Assembly (NCBI GenBank): GCA_017537515.1
Contig: JAFYKO010000018.1
Coordinates: forward strand, 1-5,922
Length of the DNA: 5,922 nt
Direction: 5' to 3'
DNA from: Clostridia bacterium
Lineage (GTDB): Bacteria; Bacillota; Clostridia; Christensenellales; UBA1242
Part shown: in pieces, positions 1 to 5,922 of the stretch
How positions within the stretch are numbered: position 1 is the stretch's first letter
Layout: each line of letters opens with the position of its first letter
Position numbers and translations under genes: made by a program
Notes under the pieces: generated by a model
What the model was told of the DNA's origin: nothing
The model's input: the letters and a program-made list of their open reading frames with translations, nothing else
Databases searched by the model: none

Positions 1-55
1 AAAAAATACACAAGGAAACAAACAAAAACCCCACGAGGAAGAATTGGGGAAATAA
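1..55 (+). CDS. Possible 3' end of an upstream gene (partial, tentative)
   Basis: Reading from base 2 gives 17 sense codons (K-N-T-Q-G-N-K-Q-K-P-H-E-E-E-L-G-K) and a TAA at 53-55. The charged, Lys/Glu-rich ending resembles the C-termini of the two following proteins, and the codons are ordinary for this window. A second frame stops at 60-62 and a third stays open into gene 1, because this stretch is almost free of T and stops are rare by chance. I infer that an upstream co-directional gene ends here, but too little is visible to name it. Confidence 0.3.
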   Translation, partial: KNTQGNKQKPHEEELGK

Positions 56-82
56 AGTATAAAAAAAGGCAAAAAGATAAAA

Positions 83-127
83 ATGGGAGAAGGAAAAAAG
101 TTGACCGAAAAGGGTTTTTGGGGATAG
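83..127 (+). other. ATG-initiated 14-codon frame, possible true N-terminus of gene 1
   Basis: ATG at 83 opens M-G-E-G-K-K-L-T-E-K-G-F-W-G and stops at TAG 125-127. An A-rich stretch with AAGG at 66-69 lies upstream, a rather long spacing for a ribosome site. The next gene's frame is -1 relative to this one. Joining the two at the GGGTTTT run (112-118) gives an uninterrupted protein beginning with a normal ATG. The alternatives are a real upstream extension of the gene 1 frame, or a start at TTG 118. I regard this peptide as the most natural N-terminus, separated from gene 1 by a frameshift (sequencing error, mutation or recoding). Sequence alone cannot decide. Confidence 0.4.
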
Positions 128-621
128 TGTCCAGAGGTTATGGCGACGTGGGGAAATTTATATTGCCAAAAGAAGTGAAAGAAGTATTGCTTAAAGCGAA
201 AGCGAACAGAGACAAAGAATTTAACGAATGGCTGAATAGACCTTGGCAAAAAGCCAAACAAACTTCCGAAGCCACTGAAGTGAAAGCACCAGAAAAACAA
301 GAGAGAGTTGTAAAGAAAGTGCCTTTTGTGAGAAATACAACAAGAGAGCAAATGCAAGAAACGTTGGACGAACTTGAAGAGCAAGACAACCCAAATCGAA
401 GGCCACAAGAAAAAAGACGCTCTTCGCTTCTCAGTCAAATTTTTGAACGCAGAGAAAGAAGAGAACTTGAACGACAAATAGACGCCGAAAGAGATAGGCT
501 ACGTCAAGAGGAATTTAGAAATACCTTGCGAAATGACATAACAACACCAACAAGCCTGAATCAAACCGCAGTAGGAAACAAGACAAAAGAAAAGCCCAAG
601 TCAAAAGAAAGGGAAAAATAA
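118..621 (+). CDS. Small, highly charged protein with Arg/Glu-rich helix (gene 1; start unresolved)
   Basis: I do not recognise the family. From TTG 118 the product is 167 aa. Residues 1-45 look folded (G-Y-G-D-V-G-K-F-I-L-P, then a helix and N-R-P-W-Q-K). Residues 46-97 are a polar linker. Residues 98-140 form an Arg/Glu/Gln-rich probable coiled coil that opens with E-K-R-R-S-S-L-L-S-Q-I-F-E-R, and the end is a Lys-rich tail. There is no signal peptide or membrane segment. The tail motif resembles that after the LRR array in the next gene (E-K-R-S-L-F-A-R-I-F-G-R), suggesting a shared module. The start is uncertain: the frame is open back to base 1 with no ATG, GTG or TTG before 118, and a better-looking ATG frame at 83 joins it only through a -1 shift. 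The stop TAA overlaps the ribosome site of gene 2, so the two are probably co-translated. Confidence 0.7.
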   Translation: MGIVSRGYGDVGKFILPKEVKEVLLKAKANRDKEFNEWLNRPWQKAKQTSEATEVKAPEKQERVVKKVPFVRNTTREQMQETLDELEEQDNPNRRPQEKRRSSLLSQIFERRERRELERQIDAERDRLRQEEFRNTLRNDITTPTSLNQTAVGNKTKEKPKSKEREK

Positions 622-625
622 AGGA
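621..625 (+). promoter_or_regulatory. Ribosome binding site of gene 2 (AAGGA)
   Basis: AAGGA lies six bases before ATG 632 and its first base is the last base of the gene 1 stop codon. This good Shine-Dalgarno match fixes the gene 2 start and suggests coupling of the two genes, since ribosomes terminating on gene 1 sit on this site. Confidence 0.75.
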
Positions 626-631
626 TAAATT

Positions 632-3358
632 ATGAACAATAAAGACTTTGATACAATTAAAAAACTTTATGGAGAGGATTTTGCAAAGTTTTGCAGAACT
701 CATCTTGCGAGAATAATGTCGGAAGAAGGCAAACTTCCTGAGATTTTGCAATCCAAAATTCATCCGACAAAAAGGTTGATGGATTCAATAAAAGAAAATC
801 ATTCTGAGGGAGAATTTATTTCTTATATTTTGCGTGTGTTTGTGGGAGATACTCCAAGCGAGCATAAAACCCAAGCAGAAACTCCGACTCCAAAGGAGCT
901 TATGGATAAGGCGGGCTATATACTTTATGAATGCAAGACAGTCGAGGATATAAACGCCTTCAAGAAATATTATGCACGTGGGGAAAAACTTTGTACTTTC
1001 GACTCTCCAGGATTAAGGCTACAAAACAACCACGTTTTTTGGGCAGTCAAAAAAGATGTTGATAAAATCAAAAGAGAAGATTTTACAAAACCCGAACGTG
1101 AAGATGAATACGGCACATCTGTGATAAGCTTGCAATTCAGAAAGGACAACCATACATTATCTATCAAAAACAGATACAACCACGCTGTTGATTATTGTGA
1201 TGATACTTTTTCAAGCAATCTTGAAAATATTATAGAGGGGCTTACAGACAGTTTTGATGTGCATTATGGTATACGAGAGGATTTATCAACAAAGAAATTG
1301 GACCTTGACGATTTTGTTTTAGGGAGCGACGGAAAACATTATCAATTTAATGTTGAGCAGAACAACACATACTATTGCAATGATAATATTATTATTGACA
1401 ATAACTGGACAGGCAATAACGTTAAGCAATATGATAAATCACGCTTTGAAGTGTTTGACATCTATATCCTTGACAAAAAAGAGAAAAAGATTTTTGCCCA
1501 TCCATCACTTGAAGATAAAGAAGACACGACTATGACAAGCCTTTACCTTGAAAATGTCGAAGTGGTAAAAATAAAAGGTACAAGCGATAAAATAATAAAA
1601 CTCTCCACCACTGAGGGACATCATTTTGAAATAAAAATCAACAACCAAAGTCAAATAACTGAATTCTTTTCGGATATTGAAGAATGCCACTCAAATTTTT
1701 TGAGGTATTCAAGCAACCTTAAAAAATGCGACCTTCCAAACCTAAAATTTATGGGTGAGTGTTCTCTTGAATGGGCGAGAAACTTGGAAGAGATTAATAT
1801 GCCAAATATCGAAATAATCAAACCAAGGTGTATGACATTTAGTGGCAAAATAAGAAAACTTAAACTTACAAAATTGAAAGAAATGGGAGATGAAGTTTTA
1901 CAAAATGCAACCTGGATTCAAGAGTTTTATGCCCCAGAACTTGAAGAATTGGGAGAATATTGTTTTTCATTTTGCACAAATCTAACCGACGTTTCAATAC
2001 CAAAAGTAAGAGTGATAAAAAAGTATAGTTTTTCGTATGTTGACAAGTTGCAAAAATTTGACGCACCAAACATAGAGGAAATAAAGCACGGAAGTTTGAC
2101 AGCAATGGGGAATTTAGAAAAATTAGATTTTCCAAATTTAAGGGCTATAGGGCAGGATGTTTTTAGAACTAGTCTTGGTTTGAAAAAAGTCCACTTGCCA
2201 AATTTGGAGTTAATGCCAAGCGGGCACTTTCAATATGTTCCAAATTTAAAAGAGGTTTATCTTCCAAAAGTAGAGAAAATAGGTGTACAAAGTTTTGATA
2301 AGCACTCAATAGAAAAGTTGGACCTTCCAAATGTTCAAGAAATATCAGGAGCATCATTCCAAAACAATCATCTCCTTAAAGAAATCAATATGCCAAAATT
2401 GAAATATATTGGTGCGGAATGTTTCCAATCTTGTGATGTTCTTGAAAGCCTAAACCTGCCAAACTTAGAGGAAATGGGACATTCAACCTTCCAAAATTTA
2501 CCTAAATTGGCATTGCTAAATATGCCACACATTAAAAGAATTTCACATTGTTGCTTTAAAGACGTAAATTCTTTGCAAGAACTTAGTTTGCCACTCGCCC
2601 AAAGCCTTGGTATTGAGTGTTTTCAAGATGCTCAAAACCTTCAAACCCTCGATCTTTCAAATGCAGAATCTTTGGATATAGATTGCTTTAAAAACGCACC
2701 AGAACTTAAGAACTTAAACCTTTCAAAACTTAAAATACTTCAACAAGGCGTGTTTGCAAAGTCTGCAAACCTCCAAAAGGTTGTGGCTCCAAGTGTTGAA
2801 AGTATGGCGACAAACAGCCTTGGAAGTGGGAAACTAAATAAAAAATATATTGCAGACTTTGAGATGAGTGACAATTTGAAAGAAAGACTTGAGACCAGAA
2901 GTAAAATACCTACAAGAACGGAAGACAACTCTCGCAAGTCAACAAGAAAGGAAAAGCGTTCGCTTTTTGCAAGGATTTTTGGTAGAATAAAAGAAGAAAA
3001 ACAATTCGCGTATGTAAACAATAGGAGACTGCGGAAAGAACTTCAACAAGAAGTCAATCGAGAAAGACACGAAACGGAGGAGAGAAAGGCTGAAATAATA
3101 AAACAAGATATTAAATACAACCTTGAAAGCCAAAGACCGGTATATCTTAAACAAGAAATTGACGACGTCGATGATTGGCAAGATGACATTTCAAAACAAA
3201 AAGAAGAAGAGAAGTTTGATATTAAAAACAACCTTGAAAGCCAAAGACCGCTTGAACAGACAGATGTTGTAATGGATATTTTGCAAGAAAAAGAGCAAAA
3301 AGAATCCAAAAAACCAAAAATTAAAAATAAGATTAATGATATAGGTATGGAAAAATGA
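632..3358 (+). CDS. Leucine-rich-repeat protein with unrecognised N-terminal region and charged tail (gene 2)
   Basis: The 908-aa product has three parts. Residues 1-360 are an unrecognised region: a helical start (D-F-D-T-I-K-K-L-Y-G), a linker near 72-92, then a strongly conserved core at 93-210 with C-K-T-V-E-D, L-C-T-F, F-W-A-V-K-K-D-V-D, Y-G-T-S-V-I-S-L-Q-F and L-S-I-K-N-R-Y-N-H. Smaller shared blocks follow at 235-285 and 300-345. Residues 364-735 are 17 LRRs of 22 residues, consensus L-x-x-L-x-L-P-N-L-x-x-I-G-x-x-C-F, like BspA/LRR_5 repeats. Residues 740-908 are a Lys/Glu/Arg-rich, probably coiled-coil tail with a duplicated D-I-K-x-N-L-E-S-Q-R-P. LRRs normally bind proteins, so a recognition role is inferred; no catalytic motif is recognised. 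No signal peptide, membrane helix or cell-wall anchor is visible, unlike secreted BspA proteins. The end is TGA followed in frame by TAG. Confidence 0.93.
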   Translation: MNNKDFDTIKKLYGEDFAKFCRTHLARIMSEEGKLPEILQSKIHPTKRLMDSIKENHSEGEFISYILRVFVGDTPSEHKTQAETPTPKELMDKAGYILYECKTVEDINAFKKYYARGEKLCTFDSPGLRLQNNHVFWAVKKDVDKIKREDFTKPEREDEYGTSVISLQFRKDNHTLSIKNRYNHAVDYCDDTFSSNLENIIEGLTDSFDVHYGIREDLSTKKLDLDDFVLGSDGKHYQFNVEQNNTYYCNDNIIIDNNWTGNNVKQYDKSRFEVFDIYILDKKEKKIFAHPSLEDKEDTTMTSLYLENVEVVKIKGTSDKIIKLSTTEGHHFEIKINNQSQITEFFSDIEECHSNFLRYSSNLKKCDLPNLKFMGECSLEWARNLEEINMPNIEIIKPRCMTFSGKIRKLKLTKLKEMGDEVLQNATWIQEFYAPELEELGEYCFSFCTNLTDVSIPKVRVIKKYSFSYVDKLQKFDAPNIEEIKHGSLTAMGNLEKLDFPNLRAIGQDVFRTSLGLKKVHLPNLELMPSGHFQYVPNLKEVYLPKVEKIGVQSFDKHSIEKLDLPNVQEISGASFQNNHLLKEINMPKLKYIGAECFQSCDVLESLNLPNLEEMGHSTFQNLPKLALLNMPHIKRISHCCFKDVNSLQELSLPLAQSLGIECFQDAQNLQTLDLSNAESLDIDCFKNAPELKNLNLSKLKILQQGVFAKSANLQKVVAPSVESMATNSLGSGKLNKKYIADFEMSDNLKERLETRSKIPTRTEDNSRKSTRKEKRSLFARIFGRIKEEKQFAYVNNRRLRKELQQEVNRERHETEERKAEIIKQDIKYNLESQRPVYLKQEIDDVDDWQDDISKQKEEEKFDIKNNLESQRPLEQTDVVMDILQEKEQKESKKPKIKNKINDIGMEK
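908..1264 (+). other. Conserved core of the N-terminal region in gene 2
   Basis: This covers residues 93-211 of gene 2. Compared with gene 3 (residues 110-231), the block F-W-A-V-K-K-D-V-D-x-I-K-R-E-D-F matches at 15 of 16 positions, Y-G-T-S-V-I-S-L-Q-F is identical, and L-S-I-K-N-R-Y-N-H-A-V is identical. F-S-x-N-L-x-N-I and G-L-x-x-S-F follow. Flanking sequence is far more divergent, so this is probably one folded domain with a functional surface. I cannot assign it to a named family. Confidence 0.75.
1721..2836 (+). repeat. LRR-coding array in gene 2, 17 units of about 66 bp
   Basis: The array encodes residues 364-735, cut as 22-residue units that begin before the L-P-N motif. Hydrophobic positions, the Pro after the beta-strand, and the C-F or S-F before the loop recur in register. 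Units 9 (2249-2311) and 17 have 21 residues. DNA identity between units is modest apart from recurrent CTTCCAAA/TTGCCAAA words, so the array is old or diversified. The Cys just before the conserved Phe (A in classical BspA repeats) is a notable variant. Confidence 0.9.
3107..3139 (+). repeat. First copy of 33-bp direct repeat in gene 2 tail
   Basis: This copy codes for D-I-K-Y-N-L-E-S-Q-R-P (residues 826-836). It matches the second copy 111 bp downstream at 32 of 33 bases, in the same reading frame. The near-perfect DNA match contrasts with the divergent sequence around it and indicates a recent duplication. Confidence 0.9.
3218..3250 (+). repeat. Second copy of 33-bp direct repeat in gene 2 tail
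   Basis: This copy codes for D-I-K-N-N-L-E-S-Q-R-P (residues 863-873). The single difference from the first copy changes Tyr to Asn. The 37-residue spacing preserves the frame, so tail length could change by recombination between copies without disrupting the protein. Confidence 0.9.
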
Positions 3359-5922
3359 TAGAAAAAATCGAAGAAAAAATTTCTGGCAAAAACAAGGAGA
3401 CCAAAAAGTTTTACGAAAAAGACCTTGACAGAATCAAAAAACTTTATGGCGAAGGTATGGCGAGGTTTTGTCGTGCAAATCTTTCAAGCATTTTGGACGA
3501 CCCTGGCGAACTTCCAAGGCTTATGGAAAAGTTTTTTGCTCCGTCTCGTATCCTTTGTGATACTATCAAGGATAACAACATTGACCAGTTTTGCGAATTT
3601 ATGTTGGGTGAATATTTTTATGAAAAGGGCGACACACAAGAATTTGTGGAGGATATAGGAACACCAGAGGAAATATTTGACAAAGCTGGCTACAAATTTT
3701 ATCATTGCAAAACAGTGGAAGATGTTGAACAGTTTATGAAATACTATGCCAGCGGAGAGGCAATTTGTACCTTTAACAATATTGAAGGACGATTGCATTC
3801 AAACGACATCTTTTGGGCGGTAAAAAAAGATGTGGATGAAATAAAACGTGAAGACTTTGAAAACCCAGAGAGACAAGACAGATACGGAACGTCGGTTATC
3901 AGCCTTCAATTTCATAAAAGTGCATCGCACAAACTTTCAATTAAAAACCGATACAATCACGCAGTTAGCGGTTGCAACTGCGATGCAACTTTTTCAAACA
4001 ACTTAGACAACATTTATAGGGGCCTTGCACACAGCTTTGAAAAACATTATGGACTTAAACAAAATTTCCCAAGAAAAGATTTTTACCTCTACAATCAAGT
4101 GCGAGATATGGAAGGCCGTTTTCATACTTACAATGTAAGAATCGGCGACTACTACTTTTGCAATGATAACGTAATTATCAAGCGAGACAGAGGGATAGAT
4201 GCTTGCAGTATGCCTGAAAAAGAAAATTATAAATACATCGAACTCGATAAAGCACGCTATGAAGTTGTGGAGAACTATATTATTGACAAAAAAGAAAAAA
4301 CAATCAAAACTCTTCACGAATTTACGGAGAGTTATGTTGTCGATAGGACAGAAAAAGAACTAAAAGCCATAAGTGCTGAAATTGACCCAACAATGACTGG
4401 CCTTGAAATCGAGCAAATTGAAGTAACAAGAGTTAAGGGAACAACAGATAAAATCATCCACATTGTTGCAAAAGGCGATATAAAACTCGACCTTACAATA
4501 AATGCAAACAATCAAATAGTTGAAGTTTTCAACAGCGGACTTGAATATGTTGAACCGGGTTTTCTTCAATATTGTTCAAATATAAAGAAATTCACCGCTC
4601 TTGACCTTAAAAAACTTTCGGGCGTAAATATGGAAAGCCTGGAAGTCGTAAATCTTCCAGCCATCGAGGAAGGAGGCAATTACTTTTTGAATGATGCGAG
4701 AAAACTTAAAGAGGCGTATTTACCAAACCTTAAAAAGGTTGGGAAATATTTCTTGAGTAGTGCTTACGAGTTGGAAAAATTGGATGTGCCAAGCCTTACC
4801 TATATGGGAGAGTGTAGTTTGGTGAGCGAAACAATTAGGGAAGTCAGTTTTCCAAGCCTTTTACAAATGGAAGATTATTGTCTTTCAAACTGCGAAGCTT
4901 TGGAAAAATTTGACGCCCCAAAACTGGAGATGGTGGGGAACTACGTTTTGGATAAGTCGTATAAAATCAAAGAAGTCAATATTCCGAATGTAAAAACTGT
5001 TGGTTCAAATTTTCTTGCTAGAGCGGATAGTCTTGAAGTATTCAACGCACCAAGTTTGGCAACAGCAGGTATTAGATTATTGGAAAGTGCGAAGAGTTTA
5101 AAAGAATTTTATGCGAAAAATCTTGTGGATGCTGGAGCAAATCTATTGTGTTGGGCTGGAAAGCTTAAAACACTTTACGCTCCAAGTTTGCAGGTTTTGA
5201 GAGCGAATTCTTTGGTCCATATAAACCTTGAAGAATTATCTTTGCCAAGCCTTGAAAAAATTGAAGAGTATTGCTTAGGAAAAAGTGATTCGTTAACAAC
5301 AATAAACTTGCCGAAACTAAAAACAGTTGCCACTGGGTGTTTCCAATTTGCCTCAAACATCGAAGAAATTGTTTTGCCGGTGCTTACTGAAGCTTGCGAA
5401 GGCTTTTTCAAAGACGCTCCAAACCTTGAAAGAACAATTCTTCCAAGCCTGAAAGTTTTAACAAGGTATTCTTTTGAAAATGTAAAAAATTTGAAAAAGC
5501 TGTATGCACCAAACTTGAGGGAAATACAAAACTTTTCTTTTACAAGTGTCCCTCGTTTAAAGGAAGCCACCCTGACAAATCTGGAAATGGTTGGCGATTG
5601 GAGTTTTGGGCAGATGTCGGCTCTTGAACGTCTGGACCTTCCAAATTTAATTGAGGTCGGAGGAGGTTGTTTTAGCGAGGCAAGAAGTTTGCAACAACTT
5701 AGTGTGCCAAAAGTGGAATTAATAAAAGATTTTGCGTTTGAAGATATTGATAAAGTGCAGTATCTCAATTTACCAAACCTTAGAGTTATTGGCAAAGGGT
5801 GTTTTGACAATGCCAGAAATCTTCAACGGTTGTATGCTCCGAATATTTCTTATCTAGGAAAAAACAATTTCCATACAACTCAAAAACTGGAAAGCGTAAC
5901 GTTGACAAATCTTCAAGAAATG
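3355..5922 (+). CDS. Paralogous leucine-rich-repeat protein, 3' end outside window (gene 3, partial)
   Basis: There are 856 codons with no stop before the window edge. ATG 3355 overlaps the gene 2 stop as ATGA; an in-frame TGA at 3337-3339 rules out an upstream start, and AGG at 3343-3345 gives a modest ribosome site, so translation is probably coupled to gene 2. Residues 1-22 are an extra charged leader. Residues 23-400 align with the gene 2 N-terminal region (D-R-I-K-K-L-Y-G, C-K-T-V-E-D, F-W-A-V-K-K-D-V-D, Y-G-T-S-V-I-S-L-Q-F, K-N-R-Y-N-H, Y-Y-F-C-N-D-N-V-I-I, V-K-G-T-T-D-K-I-I). From 411 onward there are LRRs: one irregular unit, 19 of 21-22 residues and one cut by the edge. No signal peptide or membrane segment is seen in the visible part. 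Conservation is strong in the N-terminal core and weak in the repeats, as expected for a common function with different ligands (inference). Whether it carries the charged tail of gene 2 cannot be seen. Confidence 0.92.
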   Translation, partial: MIEKIEEKISGKNKETKKFYEKDLDRIKKLYGEGMARFCRANLSSILDDPGELPRLMEKFFAPSRILCDTIKDNNIDQFCEFMLGEYFYEKGDTQEFVEDIGTPEEIFDKAGYKFYHCKTVEDVEQFMKYYASGEAICTFNNIEGRLHSNDIFWAVKKDVDEIKREDFENPERQDRYGTSVISLQFHKSASHKLSIKNRYNHAVSGCNCDATFSNNLDNIYRGLAHSFEKHYGLKQNFPRKDFYLYNQVRDMEGRFHTYNVRIGDYYFCNDNVIIKRDRGIDACSMPEKENYKYIELDKARYEVVENYIIDKKEKTIKTLHEFTESYVVDRTEKELKAISAEIDPTMTGLEIEQIEVTRVKGTTDKIIHIVAKGDIKLDLTINANNQIVEVFNSGLEYVEPGFLQYCSNIKKFTALDLKKLSGVNMESLEVVNLPAIEEGGNYFLNDARKLKEAYLPNLKKVGKYFLSSAYELEKLDVPSLTYMGECSLVSETIREVSFPSLLQMEDYCLSNCEALEKFDAPKLEMVGNYVLDKSYKIKEVNIPNVKTVGSNFLARADSLEVFNAPSLATAGIRLLESAKSLKEFYAKNLVDAGANLLCWAGKLKTLYAPSLQVLRANSLVHINLEELSLPSLEKIEEYCLGKSDSLTTINLPKLKTVATGCFQFASNIEEIVLPVLTEACEGFFKDAPNLERTILPSLKVLTRYSFENVKNLKKLYAPNLREIQNFSFTSVPRLKEATLTNLEMVGDWSFGQMSALERLDLPNLIEVGGGCFSEARSLQQLSVPKVELIKDFAFEDIDKVQYLNLPNLRVIGKGCFDNARNLQRLYAPNISYLGKNNFHTTQKLESVTLTNLQEM
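3682..4047 (+). other. Conserved core of the N-terminal region in gene 3
   Basis: This covers residues 110-231 of gene 3, the counterpart of the gene 2 core. It adds a C-N-C pair (residues 207-209) where gene 2 has a single Cys. Within the 16-codon F-W-A-V block, six codons differ synonymously from gene 2 and only one changes the residue (K to E), which shows selection on the protein rather than recent DNA copying. Confidence 0.75.
4585..5922 (+). repeat. LRR-coding array in gene 3, at least 20 units, continues past the edge
   Basis: The array starts with an irregular 19-residue unit at residue 411 and becomes regular from residue 430 (base 4642). Units are 22 residues, except 21-residue units at 4774-4836 and 5167-5229. 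The strand motif is L-P-N-L or A-P-S-L. The position before the loop is often Leu (Y-F-L, Y-C-L) in the first half and C-F or S-F in the second half, so the two halves differ in type. The array is cut by the window edge. Confidence 0.9.

Noticed and set aside
58..63. TATAAA, possible -10 promoter box before gene 1
   Set aside because: No -35-like hexamer sits at a suitable distance (GAGGAA at 35-40), and TATAAA is expected by chance in such A-rich DNA.
101..129. TTGACC followed by ATAGTG as a promoter inside the start of gene 1
   Set aside because: The -35 match is good but the -10 is poor, and the sequence is explained as coding in either candidate frame.
622..631. Terminator or promoter between genes 1 and 2
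   Set aside because: The 10-bp gap holds only the ribosome site; there is no room for a hairpin or promoter.
1139..1192. N-R-Y-N-H in the conserved core as a HEPN-type nuclease motif
   Set aside because: HEPN needs R-x4-6-H; here the spacing is R-x2-H and there is no surrounding helical pattern typical of HEPN.
3425..3798. Short open frames on both strands inside the gene 3 N-terminal region
   Set aside because: The gene 3 frame is clearly coding by homology to gene 2, with synonymous differences. The overlapping frames have no ribosome site or conserved features.
5175..5810. Long open frame of 211 codons on the - strand
   Set aside because: It lies wholly inside the gene 3 LRR array. The 66-bp repeat phase keeps the same antisense frame free of stops unit after unit, and its translation is just the antisense image of the repeats.
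1721..5922. Repeat arrays as CRISPR or PARCEL/DUF285-type coding repeats
   Set aside because: There are no identical repeats with unique spacers, so this is not CRISPR. The units have the 22-residue L-P-N-L LRR pattern, not the 25-residue M-F-x-x-A / W-D-T-S pattern of DUF285.

Overview
The window is AT-rich (roughly one third G+C by eye). All supported genes lie on the + strand, tightly packed, with AAGGA-type ribosome binding sites. TGA acts as a stop and TGG encodes Trp, so the standard bacterial code fits. An uncultured low-G+C Gram-positive (Bacillota-like) bacterium or one of its mobile elements is the most natural guess. That is an inference from composition and gene style; there is no rRNA, tRNA or recognisable housekeeping gene to anchor it.

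Layout: bases 1-117 are very A-rich and probably hold the tail of an upstream gene plus the unresolved start of the first gene. Gene 1 (readable 118-621) encodes a small, very charged protein with an Arg/Glu-rich helical segment. Gene 2 (632-3358, 908 aa) starts 10 bp later. It has an unrecognised conserved N-terminal region (about 350 aa), an array of 17 leucine-rich repeats of 22 residues (BspA/LRR_5-like), and a charged C-terminal tail of about 170 aa. Gene 3 (3355 to the right edge, 856 codons, no stop reached) overlaps gene 2 by ATGA. It is a divergent paralogue of gene 2 with the same N-terminal region and at least 20 repeats.

The three genes look like one transcription unit encoding a small protein family. 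Genes 2 and 3 share the N-terminal region and repeat type. Genes 1 and 2 share a short tail motif (E-K-R, S-L, I-F, R) followed by a charged helix. Genes 2 and 3 have no signal peptide, membrane segment or sortase motif in the visible sequence, unlike typical surface-exposed BspA proteins, so they appear cytoplasmic or exported by a non-classical route. The function is unknown. The main point of interest is this uncharacterised N-terminal region joined to a variable LRR array in tandem paralogues. A second is the 5' end of gene 1, where an ATG-initiated frame runs into the gene only through a -1 shift at GGGTTTT.
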